Shown here: positions 26,096 through 34,946 of the stretch, one piece after another | Layout of the letters: each line of letters starts with the position of its first letter | Numbering within the stretch: position 1 is the stretch's first letter | NCBI RefSeq assembly: GCF_015594925.2 | Contig: NZ_CP087590.1 | Span: 2,542,001 to 2,606,000 of the forward strand | DNA length: 64,000 nt | DNA from: Vibrio sp. VB16 | GTDB taxonomy: Bacteria > Pseudomonadota > Gammaproteobacteria > Enterobacterales > Vibrionaceae | Reading direction: 5' to 3' | Made by a program: the position numbers and the translations under genes | Notes under the pieces: generated by a model | What the model was told of the DNA's origin: nothing | Database searches by the model: none | Seen by the model: the letters and a program-made list of their open reading frames with translations, nothing else

Positions 26096-26185
26096 CTACA
26101 AGTACTCTACCAATTTTATCCGATCGCGTTCTGGTACTTTCATCGGCGGCCTATCTCGTGTCCCCAAATAAAGAAAAACCAGTCA
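26096..26185 (-). pseudogene. Decayed 3' end of a ydjA-type nitroreductase gene
   Basis: About 90 bases match the 3' end of the intact ydjA-like gene at 26930-27020. The stretch TACTTTCATCGGCG is shared exactly. On the minus strand it reads MKVPERDRIKLVEYL followed by a TAG stop, against MKVPERDLTKFVEYL in the intact gene. Upstream of that a single extra base breaks the frame and a stop follows. The rest of the gene is absent. This is a truncated, drifted copy, showing that the GcvR-like gene or a partial ydjA duplication has been inserted between ydjA and topB. Confidence 0.8.
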
Positions 26186-26293
26186 TTTTTTAAAACACAA
26201 TTGGACAGAACCAAAACATGCCTCAATAATGAGATAAAGCCTTGTAAAATAGTTAAAGTTGCTGCTTACTTACCGCGAAAAAGGAAATCCATT

Positions 26294-26806
26294 ATGAAGC
26301 ATCTCATCATCACTGTTATTGGTAAAGATCGTCCTGGTCTGGTTGAACTACTTTCCGATTCGGTATACCAAAACAATGGTAACTGGCTAAGTAGCCGATT
26401 AAGTAAATTGGCAGGTCAATTCGCGGGTATTCTACAAATCGAAATAGACGAACAACACATCAAGGCGTTAAGACAGGCATTAGATCAAATTGAAGAGCTC
26501 CAGATCCATATCGTTGAAGAAAAAAGTCAGGCATTATCATCGCCAGTACTCCATTACCTTACCGTCACCGTTAATGACCGCCCCGGTATAGTCAAAGAAG
26601 TGACCGCTCAACTAAACCAGTTGGGAATCAACATCCACAAACTCAAAACCCACACACAAAGTGCGCCAAACTGGGGCTACCCTATTTTTCTTGCCCATTT
26701 TCAGTTATCGCTGCCAGACGATATCGAGCTCAGTTTTGTTCAACAGAAGCTTGAAATGCTTGCCGATGATCTAACGGTTGATATTGATGAATCGTCACCT
26801 GTTTAA
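26294..26806 (+). CDS. GcvR-like protein with two ACT domains
   Basis: A 170-residue protein with two ACT domains: residues 1-80 (HLIITVIGKDRPGLVELLSD) and about 92-165 (HYLTVTVNDRPGIVKEVTAQ). The pattern is that of the glycine cleavage regulator GcvR, which holds GcvA inactive when glycine is scarce. E. coli GcvR is somewhat longer. The start follows AAGGAAATCC and is preferred over a long upstream in-frame extension that would translate the ydjA remnant region. It is a single gene flanked by ydjA and the ydjA remnant. A role in amino-acid sensing is likely; identity with the true gcvR is not settled. Confidence 0.82.
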   Translation: MKHLIITVIGKDRPGLVELLSDSVYQNNGNWLSSRLSKLAGQFAGILQIEIDEQHIKALRQALDQIEELQIHIVEEKSQALSSPVLHYLTVTVNDRPGIVKEVTAQLNQLGINIHKLKTHTQSAPNWGYPIFLAHFQLSLPDDIELSFVQQKLEMLADDLTVDIDESSPV

Positions 26807-26819
26807 GTAGCGAAACGTT

Positions 26820-26860
26820 GCATCGCGCTATATTGAATCTAGGCCAATATAACGCGATGC
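26820..26860. terminator. Strong hairpin after the GcvR-like gene
   Basis: GCATCGCG/CGCGATGC (8 bp), one mismatch, then TATATTG/CAATATA (7 bp) form a long stem around a 9-base loop, 13 bp after the GcvR-like stop. It lies between two convergent genes. There is no clear U-run, so it may act as a factor-assisted or bidirectional terminator. Confidence 0.6.
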
Positions 26861-26929
26861 AAATGTCACAATTTGGATATCATTACTAATTTAAATAGTG
26901 GTACGTATGCCTCAATCAAAATCGTCTCT

Positions 26930-27478
26930 CTACAAGTACTCAACAAATTTTGTCAGATCTCGTTCAGGTACTTTCATCGGCGCACAACCTGATGTCCCTA
27001 GATAGAGAAAACCAACTATTTCATCGTTCGTTTCTAAACCAAAAGCCTCACGAACAACGGGATGAAACATCCAGGTACCTGAGCGCCAAAAACCTTGAAA
27101 CCCTTGTGCTACTGCCGCCATCTGCATCGACTGAGCCGCACAACCAGCCGACAAATGCTGTTCGAATGCGGGGACTTTATTGTGTTCGGTCACCTTTGCG
27201 ATGACCGTTATGACCATAGGTGCGCGAAATGGTGCTTTCGCCAGTTTGTCTACAACCCCCTGCTCGCTCTTCTCCGCATTCGCAGCACTGACCAGAATAT
27301 CAGCCAGTTTTTTCAGCCCTTCCCCTTGAGAAATGACGAAACGCCATGGGGTTAATCCGCCATGGTCTGGAGCTCGTAATCCTGCTTTTATTATATTCTC
27401 CAGTACTGCACCACCTGGAGCCGGTTCAGATAACTTAGCAATTGAACGACGATTTAATAATAACTCCAATGCATCCAT
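26930..27478 (-). CDS. ydjA: YdjA-like nitroreductase family protein
   Basis: A 182-residue flavoprotein, the length of E. coli YdjA (183). It begins with DALELLLNRRSIAKLSEPAP, whose RRS binds FMN phosphate, followed by APDHGGLTPWRFVIS, SAGCAAQSMQMAAVAQG and FWRSGTWMFHP. The ending VGFLYLGTSG then PERDLTKFVEYL is family-typical. It uses NADPH and FMN to reduce nitro or quinone-like compounds; the physiological substrate is unknown. A degenerate copy of its 3' end lies about 830 bp away beside topB. Confidence 0.92.
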   Translation of the reverse strand: MDALELLLNRRSIAKLSEPAPGGAVLENIIKAGLRAPDHGGLTPWRFVISQGEGLKKLADILVSAANAEKSEQGVVDKLAKAPFRAPMVITVIAKVTEHNKVPAFEQHLSAGCAAQSMQMAAVAQGFQGFWRSGTWMFHPVVREAFGLETNDEIVGFLYLGTSGCAPMKVPERDLTKFVEYL

Positions 27479-27578
27479 ACATGCCTCTTATGCTTTCTGT
27501 TCTTTTTGGCGAGAACAGTTAATGAGAATAGTTATTAATACTATTACACTTTATTCACATTTGAATCAATACTTTGGT

Positions 27579-29582
27579 TTAGATTTTTAACGCCACCTCT
27601 AAACCTTGGCGTATCGCCCGAACCGCATCCAACTCGCCGGCTTTGTCCGCTCCCCCGATAACATGCAGCTTTCCTTTCAGTTCAGGCCACTTATTTTCAA
27701 ATGGTCGAACGGACTCTTGGCCAGCACAAATAACGATTTTGTCCGCTTCTAAAAGCTCTATCTTGCCGCGGTTATCAATCGTTAGCCCTTTGTCATCGAT
27801 ACTCTCATAGCCCACACCACCCATCAGGTTTACCCCTCTTTTTTCGAGTGTGCGTTTATGGATCCAACCCGTTGTTTTACCCGGCCCTTTGCCTACGCGA
27901 CTCTTCCGTCGCTGTAAGACCCAGACGGTCATATCGCTGATCGGCTCTGGATGCGGATACAACCCACCCGGATGACTCAAGTCGGTATCGATTCCCCAGT
28001 CATGTAACCAATCATTGAGGTCATTGCCTTTTGGTTCAGTCAACATAGTGGCCACATCAATACCAATACCACCAGCACCAACAATCGCTACCTTGTCACC
28101 TACTGGTGTTTTTTCTCGTATCAATGTTTGATAATCAATGACTTTATCTTGGTTATCGATGCCTTTGATCTCTGGTATTCTCGGTGCCACACCTGATGCC
28201 ATAATGACATCATCATACCCAGACAAATCATCAAACTTCACTTCAGAGCTAAGTTTTAGGTTCACACCTGTTTCGTCGATGCGGTTCGCGAAATAGCGAA
28301 TCGTTTCTCTAAATTCTTCTTTACCTGGTATCTGCATCGCTAATCGAAACTGCCCACCAATACGATCACTTTTTTCATAAAGATCAACGTGATGTCCACG
28401 TTCCGCAGCAATTGTGGCAGCAGAGAGCCCCGCTGGACCTGCACCAACAACGGCCACTTTTTTAACTATCTTGGCAGGTTGAATCTGGATTTCGGTCTCA
28501 TAACAAGCGATTGGATTCACCAAGCAACTTGCTCTTTTTCCTTGAAATATGCTGTCCAAGCAGGCTTGATTACAACCGATGCAGGTATTAATTAAATGCG
28601 ATTTTTCTTGTTCAGCTTTTACCACAAACTCTGGATCGGCTAAAAAAGGACGAGCCATAGAAACCATATCGGCATGCCCAGCTTCTAGCACTCTTTCAGC
28701 ATCCTCAGGCGTATTGATGCGATTGCAAGTGACCACTGGTACCTTAAGGTGAGGTTTAAGCTTTTCCGTTACCCACGTAAATGCCGCTCTTGGGACCTGA
28801 GTCGCGATGGTAGGAATTCGGGCTTCATGCCACCCTATTCCACTATTGATAATCGTCACACCAGCATCTTCTAACGCTTTCGCCAACATAATAACGTCAT
28901 CAAACGTGCTGCCTTCTTCGACTAAATCCAACATAGATAATCGGAATATAATAATGAAATCTTCACCAACCACTTTGCGAATCGCTTTGACTATCTCTAA
29001 AGGAAAGCGCATCCGTTTTCTATAATTGCCACCCCATTCGTCGTATCGCATGTTGGTGCGCTTACAAATAAATTGATTGATCAGATAGCCTTCCGATCCC
29101 ATCACTTCAACACCATCATAGCCCGCTAGTTGAGCCAACGATGCACTATTTGCAAAGGCTTCTATCGTCTTTTTAATCTGGCGTTCGTTCATCTCGCTCG
29201 GTGCGAATTTGGATATCGGTGCCTTCATTCCTGATGCGCTTTGCGCAAGTGGATGCATGGCATATCGCCCAGCATGCAGTATTTGCAGGGCAATTTTTCC
29301 ACCCTGTTTATGTACCGCTTCCGTCACTATTTGGTGCGCTTTGGCATGCTTAGGTTTACTAAATTCCGCGCTTAATGGATGCAGTCGGCCGCGAAAATTG
29401 GGTGAAAAACCACCCGTAACTATCAGTCCAACACCACCTTTCGCTCGCTCTTCATAGAACGCAGCTAATCTACCCAGCCCTTCTTTGTGCTCTTCAAGGC
29501 CGGTGTGCATGGAACCCATTAATACTCGGTTTTTTAGTTGAGTAAATCCTAAGTCGAGAGGCTCTAATAATTTTGGATACAT
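27579..29582 (-). CDS. fadH: NADPH-dependent 2,4-dienoyl-CoA reductase
   Basis: A 667-residue protein in three parts. An N-terminal old-yellow-enzyme barrel binds FMN (PLDLGFTQLKNRVLMGSMHTG, HAGRYAMHP, GYDGVEVMGSEGYLINQF). A Cys cluster for [4Fe-4S] follows (CIGCNQACLDSIFQGKRASC). The C-terminus binds FAD and NADPH (VAVVGAGPAGLSAATIAAERG, VAIVGAGGIGIDVATML). It removes the 4,5-double bond obstacle in unsaturated fatty-acid beta-oxidation. A FadR-like site lies about 60 bp before the start. It is divergent from sppA. Confidence 0.95.
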   Translation of the reverse strand: MYPKLLEPLDLGFTQLKNRVLMGSMHTGLEEHKEGLGRLAAFYEERAKGGVGLIVTGGFSPNFRGRLHPLSAEFSKPKHAKAHQIVTEAVHKQGGKIALQILHAGRYAMHPLAQSASGMKAPISKFAPSEMNERQIKKTIEAFANSASLAQLAGYDGVEVMGSEGYLINQFICKRTNMRYDEWGGNYRKRMRFPLEIVKAIRKVVGEDFIIIFRLSMLDLVEEGSTFDDVIMLAKALEDAGVTIINSGIGWHEARIPTIATQVPRAAFTWVTEKLKPHLKVPVVTCNRINTPEDAERVLEAGHADMVSMARPFLADPEFVVKAEQEKSHLINTCIGCNQACLDSIFQGKRASCLVNPIACYETEIQIQPAKIVKKVAVVGAGPAGLSAATIAAERGHHVDLYEKSDRIGGQFRLAMQIPGKEEFRETIRYFANRIDETGVNLKLSSEVKFDDLSGYDDVIMASGVAPRIPEIKGIDNQDKVIDYQTLIREKTPVGDKVAIVGAGGIGIDVATMLTEPKGNDLNDWLHDWGIDTDLSHPGGLYPHPEPISDMTVWVLQRRKSRVGKGPGKTTGWIHKRTLEKRGVNLMGGVGYESIDDKGLTIDNRGKIELLEADKIVICAGQESVRPFENKWPELKGKLHVIGGADKAGELDAVRAIRQGLEVALKI

Positions 29583-29639
29583 AATCGTTTCACTTCTGCT
29601 TCATAGATGCGTCAACGGATGCTGCGCACTGTTTTAATT

Positions 29640-29653
29640 ATGGTCAGACTAGA
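29640..29653. promoter_or_regulatory. FadR-like operator upstream of fadH
   Basis: ATGGTCAGACTAGA matches the FadR consensus core TGGTC-N-GACCA with one mismatch and keeps the dyad. It lies about 60 bp before the fadH start. FadR represses beta-oxidation genes, which fits. A separate perfect palindrome, ACATTGATCAATGT, lies at 29701-29714 towards sppA and has no assigned regulator. Confidence 0.5.
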
Positions 29654-29803
29654 ATATTCACTCTACGATCAAAAATCAAACAACTGTTTACATTTGTGCA
29701 ACATTGATCAATGTAAGATGTATTTTTTGTGATTATGACGTAGGATTAACTCACTCAACTTAACTCTTTATATGCATCTGCTTATCGCATTTGTGGGGAA
29801 GGC

Positions 29804-31660
29804 ATGAAAAAAATATTTAAATTTATCGGTGGCACATTAAAATGGGCTTGGAAAATCATCAACTTCATTCGCCTTGCTATCTTTAATCTGTTTTTCTTTA
29901 TTATTATTGGATTAGTCTATCTGGGTTATACCCAAACAAGCCAAGTAATTGAACCACCACAAGTCAAAGAAACATCTGCACTTGTTCTTAATCTTGCTGG
30001 GCCGATCGTAGAACAGAGGCGATACATTAATCCGATGGATTCCGTCACTGGCTCTCTGTTTGGTCAAGAGCTACCAAAAGAGAACATACTTTTCGATATC
30101 GTCGATACTATTCGATACGCGGCCGATGATGAGAAGGTATCAGGTTTAATCATTAGCCTAAGAGACCTACCAGAAACCAGTTTAACCAAGCTTCGTTATA
30201 TCGCCAAAGCGATCAATACCTTTAAAGAGTCTGGCAAACCCGTTTACGCTATCAGTAGTTTTTATAATCAAAGCCAATACTATCTCGCGAGTTATGCCGA
30301 CAAGATATACATGGCACCTGATGGCGCGGTGATGCTTAGCGGTTATGGCACTTATCCTCTCTATTACAAGACTCTGTTAGAAAATTTGGATATCAACACC
30401 CATGTATTCAGAGTCGGGACGTACAAATCAGCGATAGAACCTTTTATCCGCGATAATATGTCAGATGATGCAAAAGAATCGGCTTCCGCTTGGTTAACGC
30501 AATTGTGGGCCGCCTATATTGATGATGTTACCTCAAACCGAAATATAGACGCTAACTCAGTAAATCCTTCCATGGATGAATTTCTGGTGAACCTTAAAGC
30601 GGTTAACGGTGATTTAGCAAGGCTTAGCCAACAACTTGGATTGGTCGATGAACTCGCCACTAGACAAGAAATCCGCCAAGCAATGGCAGAGGCATTTGGT
30701 GCCAAAGGCAAAGACAGCTACAACGCTATCGGTTACTACGAATATCGCAACACTGTCACACCAGAATACCAACATAGTTCTAATGATATAGCGATTATCG
30801 TAGCAAGCGGCACGATAATGGATGGAGAGCAACCTCGTGGTACTGTTGGTGGTGATACGGCCTCAGCATTACTACGAGAAGCCAGAAATGATGACAACGT
30901 AAAAGCGGTCGTACTACGAGTGGACAGCCCAGGCGGCAGTGCATTCGCTTCTGAGGTTATCCGTAACGAAGTGGAAGCAATAAAAGCAGCAGGTAAGCCC
31001 GTCGTCGTATCAATGTCGAGTATGGCCGCTTCTGGCGGGTACTGGATCTCGATGGGGGCGGATAAGATTATTGCGCAGCCGACTACGTTAACCGGCTCTA
31101 TTGGTATTTTTAGCGTTATCACCACATTCGAAAAAGGCCTCAACAAGTTGGGCGTCTACAGTGACGGAGTGGGAACGACCCCGTTTTCTGGTATAGGGAT
31201 TACCCGTGGCATTCCAGACAAGGCTGGCGAGGCTTTCCAGTTAGGCATTGAGAATGGCTACCAACGGTTTATTGGCCTAGTAGGCCAGAGTCGTGACATG
31301 TCAGTAGAAAACGTGGATAAGATTGCTCAAGGGCGTGTATGGACCGGCTTTGATGCGATGAACGCTGGCTTAGTTGATCAGATGGGTGATTTTGATGAGG
31401 CGGTCAAGGTCGCAGCCGAGCTAGCAAATGTTGAAGAGTACAATCTCTATTGGGTAGAAGAACCGCTTTCCACCACAGAGCAACTTTTGCAGCAAATATC
31501 CGAGAATCTAAATGCCTCTTTAGGGATTGATATATCAACCTTATTGCCTGAGGCGCTACAACCGATCTCTAAACAATTGATAGCAGACACTGAATTACTC
31601 AGCACCTTGAACGATCCAAAGGGCGTCTATTCACTCTGTTTAACGTGCGAAGTAAAATAG
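29804..31660 (+). CDS. sppA: Signal peptide peptidase A (protease IV), SppA 67K type
   Basis: A 618-residue inner-membrane serine protease, the size of E. coli SppA. One membrane helix (LAIFNLFFFIIIGLVYLGY) lies near residue 35, and two S49 domains follow. The general-base lysine is in GTYKSAIEPF of the first domain and the nucleophile serine in SMSSMAASGGYWIS of the second. SppA degrades cleaved signal peptides. Upstream GGGGAAGGC gives a good start. A terminator follows directly, so it is a single-gene unit. Confidence 0.95.
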   Translation: MKKIFKFIGGTLKWAWKIINFIRLAIFNLFFFIIIGLVYLGYTQTSQVIEPPQVKETSALVLNLAGPIVEQRRYINPMDSVTGSLFGQELPKENILFDIVDTIRYAADDEKVSGLIISLRDLPETSLTKLRYIAKAINTFKESGKPVYAISSFYNQSQYYLASYADKIYMAPDGAVMLSGYGTYPLYYKTLLENLDINTHVFRVGTYKSAIEPFIRDNMSDDAKESASAWLTQLWAAYIDDVTSNRNIDANSVNPSMDEFLVNLKAVNGDLARLSQQLGLVDELATRQEIRQAMAEAFGAKGKDSYNAIGYYEYRNTVTPEYQHSSNDIAIIVASGTIMDGEQPRGTVGGDTASALLREARNDDNVKAVVLRVDSPGGSAFASEVIRNEVEAIKAAGKPVVVSMSSMAASGGYWISMGADKIIAQPTTLTGSIGIFSVITTFEKGLNKLGVYSDGVGTTPFSGIGITRGIPDKAGEAFQLGIENGYQRFIGLVGQSRDMSVENVDKIAQGRVWTGFDAMNAGLVDQMGDFDEAVKVAAELANVEEYNLYWVEEPLSTTEQLLQQISENLNASLGIDISTLLPEALQPISKQLIADTELLSTLNDPKGVYSLCLTCEVK

Positions 31661-31702
31661 CCTTACTCAAGGCTTCTTAAAAGAAAATGCGATTAGAATA
31701 GG

Positions 31703-31730
31703 TAGGTGCCTTGTGCACCTATTTTTTTTT
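31703..31730 (+). terminator. Intrinsic terminator after sppA
   Basis: TAGGTGC and GCACCTA pair over seven bases around a CTTGT loop and are followed by nine T. It lies 43 bp after the sppA stop and 55 bp before ansA, so ansA has its own promoter. Confidence 0.85.
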
Positions 31731-31784
31731 ACCACACTTAAGCATATAATCCGCCATCACTCCTATCGAGAAATGAAGACCGCT

Positions 31785-32795
31785 ATGAAAAAACATATCT
31801 ATATCGCCTATACAGGCGGCACAATAGGAATGCAAAAATCCGAACACGGCTATATTCCAATCGCAGGTTTTATGGAAAAGCAACTGGCTGGTATGCCTGA
31901 GTTTCATCGTGAAGAGATGCCAAATTATACTATCAACGAGTACGAGCCTTTAATCGATTCATCTGATATGTCCCCTAAGGATTGGCAGTTTATTGCGGAC
32001 GACATTAAGAAAAATTACGACAAGTATGACGGTTTCGTTATTCTGCACGGTACCGATACGATGGCGTTTACCGCCTCTGCACTCTCATTTATGTTCGAAA
32101 ACTTGGCGAAACCCGTTATTGTCACTGGTTCACAGATCCCGCTATCAGAACTTCGCTCTGATGGTCAGGCTAACCTACTAAATGCTTTGCATATTGCCGC
32201 TAATTATCCAATAAATGAGGTCACGCTCTTTTTCAATAATCAGTTGATGCGTGGCAACAGAAGTACTAAAACGCACGCCGATGGCTTTAGTGCATTCACG
32301 TCACCTAACCTGCCAGCTCTTCTAGAAGCGGGAATCAATATCCATGTACGTAATGGCGTCACTGTCGATTTAAAACCAGACGGGGACTTTAAGGTGCATC
32401 AAATTACACCACAACCAATAGGTGTTATCACAATGTATCCCGGCATTTCTCATGAGGTGATCCGAAACACGCTAAGACAGCCTGTTAATGCGATGATATT
32501 ACTCACTTTCGGTGTAGGGAATGCACCTCAAAACCCAGAGCTTTTAGCCCATTTAAGAGAGGCATCAGATAGAGGTGTCATTGTCGTCAACCTGACTCAG
32601 TGTTTGGCAGGAAAGGTCAACATGGGTGGCTATGCAACGGGCTGTGCCCTTGCCGAATCAGGCGTGATTAGCGGTTATGATATGACCCCTGAGGCGGCCT
32701 TAGCAAAACTGCATTATCTTCTTAGCCAAAATCTAAGCTATGAAGAAATAAAAAGTGAAATGCAAAAAGTACTAAGAGATGAGATGTCACTTTAA
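31785..32795 (+). CDS. ansA: L-asparaginase I, cytoplasmic
   Basis: A 336-residue asparaginase close to E. coli AnsA in length and sequence: YIAYTGGTIGMQKSEHGYIP with the first catalytic Thr, VILHGTDTMAFTASALSFM with the second Thr and Asp, VTGSQIPLSELRSDGQ and NLTQCLAGKVNMGGYATG. No signal peptide follows this start. An ATG four codons upstream is also in frame; the chosen one fits the E. coli N-terminus. It hydrolyses asparagine to aspartate and ammonia in the cytoplasm. Position next to sppA is as in E. coli. Confidence 0.93.
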   Translation: MKKHIYIAYTGGTIGMQKSEHGYIPIAGFMEKQLAGMPEFHREEMPNYTINEYEPLIDSSDMSPKDWQFIADDIKKNYDKYDGFVILHGTDTMAFTASALSFMFENLAKPVIVTGSQIPLSELRSDGQANLLNALHIAANYPINEVTLFFNNQLMRGNRSTKTHADGFSAFTSPNLPALLEAGINIHVRNGVTVDLKPDGDFKVHQITPQPIGVITMYPGISHEVIRNTLRQPVNAMILLTFGVGNAPQNPELLAHLREASDRGVIVVNLTQCLAGKVNMGGYATGCALAESGVISGYDMTPEAALAKLHYLLSQNLSYEEIKSEMQKVLRDEMSL

Positions 32796-32862
32796 GCATC
32801 TAATTCATCATCTCAACACCTTGTGCCTCATCCCTAAAATCACTCGCTATCCCATATTTACC

Positions 32863-32890
32863 CGTCATCCCCACGAAAGTGGGGACCTGA
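32863..32890. repeat. REP-like palindromic element
   Basis: CCCCAC-GAAA-GTGGGG (stem 32869-32884) is set in a CGTCATCCCCACG...GGGGACCTGAG context. This is the pattern of short extragenic palindromes dispersed in many proteobacteria. The GAAA is a stable tetraloop. It lies between ansA and the convergent yeaC. Confidence 0.6.
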
Positions 32891-32922
32891 GCGATTCACG
32901 TATGCATGAGAATAAATACAAA

Positions 32923-33204
32923 TCAATCGTTCACGTTAACCCGAACAATATCATCTTCTCCAACCGAAAAATCTTTTTTAAATTCGGCCTTTGATTTGAA
33001 TTTTATTTCGCCGTCGGCCCCAACGGACATATGTTCTGGATTGGTATTGTATTTCGCTTGATACAGCATCACAGCCTGCATGCAGGAATCTCTCTGTTCC
33101 TGAGTCAACACTCCACCTTCTGGCCACTTACCTGTTTCAACTGCATACTGCAATCTTTCATACGCTTCAGGTGTTATCGCGTTTATCAACTCTTCCGTAT
33201 TCAC
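32923..33204 (-). CDS. yeaC: YeaC family protein (DUF1315)
   Basis: A 93-residue protein matching the YeaC/DUF1315 family: INAITPEAYERLQYAVETGK, WPEGGVLTQEQRDSCMQAV and KSKAEFKKDFSVGEDD. It is small, soluble and of unknown function. In E. coli yeaC also neighbours msrB, and here msrB and gapA follow 1 kb away, supporting the assignment. Its promoter must lie in the 109-bp gap shared with the divergent lipoprotein gene. Confidence 0.92.
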   Translation of the reverse strand: MNTEELINAITPEAYERLQYAVETGKWPEGGVLTQEQRDSCMQAVMLYQAKYNTNPEHMSVGADGEIKFKSKAEFKKDFSVGEDDIVRVNVND

Positions 33205-33313
33205 AGCATTGGTTTCCTTTTCTTGACTTTATACAAGACATCAAGTTAGCTACGCTTCATAGATAGTCAATCATCAATGGCTGAATAGTAGTAATTGATC
33301 ACAAGCATTAAAT

Positions 33314-34129
33314 ATGAATATACAAAAAAACATCGTATTGCTTTCTTCTTGTCTTGTTTTATTCGGCTGCTTCGAAGGCAGAATGAACACCAATAAACTG
33401 TGTGAGAACAATCCGGCGCTTCGCTGCGATCAACTCAACATGGAGGATGGGCAATGTCGAGTCGCCAGAACTGATCTAATTTGGCATCGTAAAGAGGTCA
33501 TGGAATCTCCTACTGATAGTAATTTGATAAAAGAATTTCATTATGTAAAGGCGTATCATAAGTGCCTAGAACTCGCGGCACAAATTGAACCCACCAAAAT
33601 AAAAAATAGAAAAGAGATACGCTTTAATGCCCTCCTACATACTATCGATGAAGAGAAACGGTTAATCACCGAATTATCAACACACGACACACCAGAAACG
33701 CTCTATTTCTTATGGACTCAAGGGCAGAATAGCGCCATACGTCAGTTTTTAAAGCTAGAAAAAAGTGGTCAACTTAATACAGCAGAACTGCAATACGCGT
33801 TGGCGACTTACTATATAACTCGCGATCAAGAAAAAACGGTCAAGCTACTCAATAACGCCTTGAAACTAAGCGATGAAGACAATCTTAACATAGGTATTCT
33901 AGAGGCGTTGGCAAGCGTTAATCATGCGCTAAAAAGACCAGAACGCGCTTATGCGTGGGTTCTAGTCAGCAAAGAGTTCGGTGTGCCGGTAGCGTCAGAA
34001 AGAGATCTCAGCGTCCTTTATAGTTTCTCTCCAGAGCAAAAAGAGCAACTCGAAACAATTGCAGATGACATAGTCGATGCAATTAAGAACAATAATTACA
34101 AAACCTCATTGATAACTAAAGTAAAATAG
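33314..34129 (+). CDS. DUF2989 family lipoprotein with TPR-like C-terminus
   Basis: A 271-residue lipoprotein: signal with lipobox LVLFGC (Cys19), then a Cys-rich stretch (CENNPALRCDQLNMEDGQC) and a helical body with TPR-like pairs (LQYALATYYITRDQEKTVKL). It resembles a conserved Vibrio/Shewanella family (DUF2989) found beside yeaC and msrB. No function is known. The first ATG is preceded by an AT-rich region with only a weak ribosome site. A long AT-rich hairpin ends the gene. Confidence 0.75.
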   Translation: MNIQKNIVLLSSCLVLFGCFEGRMNTNKLCENNPALRCDQLNMEDGQCRVARTDLIWHRKEVMESPTDSNLIKEFHYVKAYHKCLELAAQIEPTKIKNRKEIRFNALLHTIDEEKRLITELSTHDTPETLYFLWTQGQNSAIRQFLKLEKSGQLNTAELQYALATYYITRDQEKTVKLLNNALKLSDEDNLNIGILEALASVNHALKRPERAYAWVLVSKEFGVPVASERDLSVLYSFSPEQKEQLETIADDIVDAIKNNNYKTSLITKVK

Positions 34130-34176
34130 AAAACCTTCGTCGTTCAAGCGAATTATAATTGATGCGAAAATGAAAT

Positions 34177-34221
34177 AAAAATACAAAAAACATCAAATTA
34201 TCAGACGTTTTTTGTATTTTT
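34177..34221. terminator. Bidirectional terminator between the DUF2989 gene and msrB
   Basis: AAAAATACAAAAAAC and GTTTTTTGTATTTTT pair perfectly over 15 bases around a 15-base loop. The arms supply T-runs in both directions. The 3' arm overlaps the last codons of msrB. Confidence 0.7.
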
Positions 34222-34608
34222 AGTGAAAGTTAACGACACCGAATTAACACAGTACCTATCTCCGGTGGTTTCTGGCCCATCAGGAAAAACATGCCCCAAA
34301 TGGCTATCGCAACTCGCACAACGTATTTCGACTCGCTTCATGCCGTGGCTAATGTCTTCTAAGTAACGGATAGCAGAGTCATCGATAGCAGAATCAAAAC
34401 TCGGCCATCCGCAACCAGAGTCATATTTATGATCGGAATGAAATAGCGGCTTCTTACAACAAGTGCAAAAATATTCCCCTGATTCGCGATTATGCAACAG
34501 CTTTCCAGAAAATGGTGCCTCAGTACCTTGTAGCCTACATACCTGAAACTCTTCTTTTGTCAATGAGTTACGCCATTCTTGATCTGATTTTATCACTTTA
34601 TCTTTCAT
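34201..34608 (-). CDS. msrB: Peptide-methionine (R)-S-oxide reductase
   Basis: A 135-residue MsrB. Zinc cysteines are C48/C51 and C97/C100 (CTCC and CASC), SGCGWPSFDSAI and HLGHVFPDGP are the substrate-site motifs, and Cys120 in RYCVNSVSL is catalytic. The start follows GAGGGG six bases upstream; a longer reading frame upstream is not needed. It repairs methionine-R-sulfoxide. It is divergent from gapA, the same neighbour as in E. coli. Confidence 0.95.
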   Translation of the reverse strand: MKDKVIKSDQEWRNSLTKEEFQVCRLQGTEAPFSGKLLHNRESGEYFCTCCKKPLFHSDHKYDSGCGWPSFDSAIDDSAIRYLEDISHGMKRVEIRCASCDSHLGHVFPDGPETTGDRYCVNSVSLTFTKNTKNV

Positions 34609-34837
34609 CTCGTTCCCCTCAACTTTCTTTTCTTTTTTTATATTATTGATCGATTTTGTGATAAAAACTTGCTTATTTATTGCTTTGTAGCACATGTTTT
34701 TCTGATTTAACCTGCGTTCATGGGGTTGCAATTCTTCTCTTCGCCCTTCATCATCGGTTCTTAAGTAACAAAATTTTGTAAATTGGTCGCAAAAAGTAGT
34801 CGCTCGTGAAACTAAGTTGAAAAAAGGCATTATTTTT

Positions 34838-34902
34838 TTGACTTTGAACAAGATAAGAACGATTATCTGTTGCAGATAATTACAGTATTCTGTAATTTTA
34901 CA
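34838..34902 (+). promoter_or_regulatory. gapA promoter with overlapping palindromes
   Basis: TTGACT (34838-34843), a 17-base spacer and GATTAT (34861-34866) form a good sigma-70 promoter. Two dyads overlap it: ATTATCTG-TTG-CAGATAAT (34862-34880), covering the -10 and start point, and ATTACAG-TATT-CTGTAAT (34879-34896), in the leader. TGTAATTTTACA (34891-34902) resembles a shortened HexR box, but its spacing is not the HexR one. The 338-bp gap also contains the msrB promoter on the other strand. Confidence 0.55.
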
Positions 34903-34946
34903 ACCAGTTTATATTTCATCAGAAAAAAGTTGTGGAGCAACAAATA

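Noticed and set aside
25985..26293. In-frame N-terminal extension of the GcvR-like gene
   Set aside because: It would translate the antisense strand of the ydjA remnant and a hairpin. The internal ATG has a good ribosome site and matches the ACT-domain start.
34609..34851. Upstream extension of msrB
   Set aside because: Gives a non-family N-terminus; the internal ATG has GAGGGG at proper distance and normal MsrB length.
34891..34902. HexR box in the gapA leader
   Set aside because: Half sites TGTAA/TTACA are right but the spacing is three bases shorter than the HexR consensus; kept only as a remark in the promoter entry.
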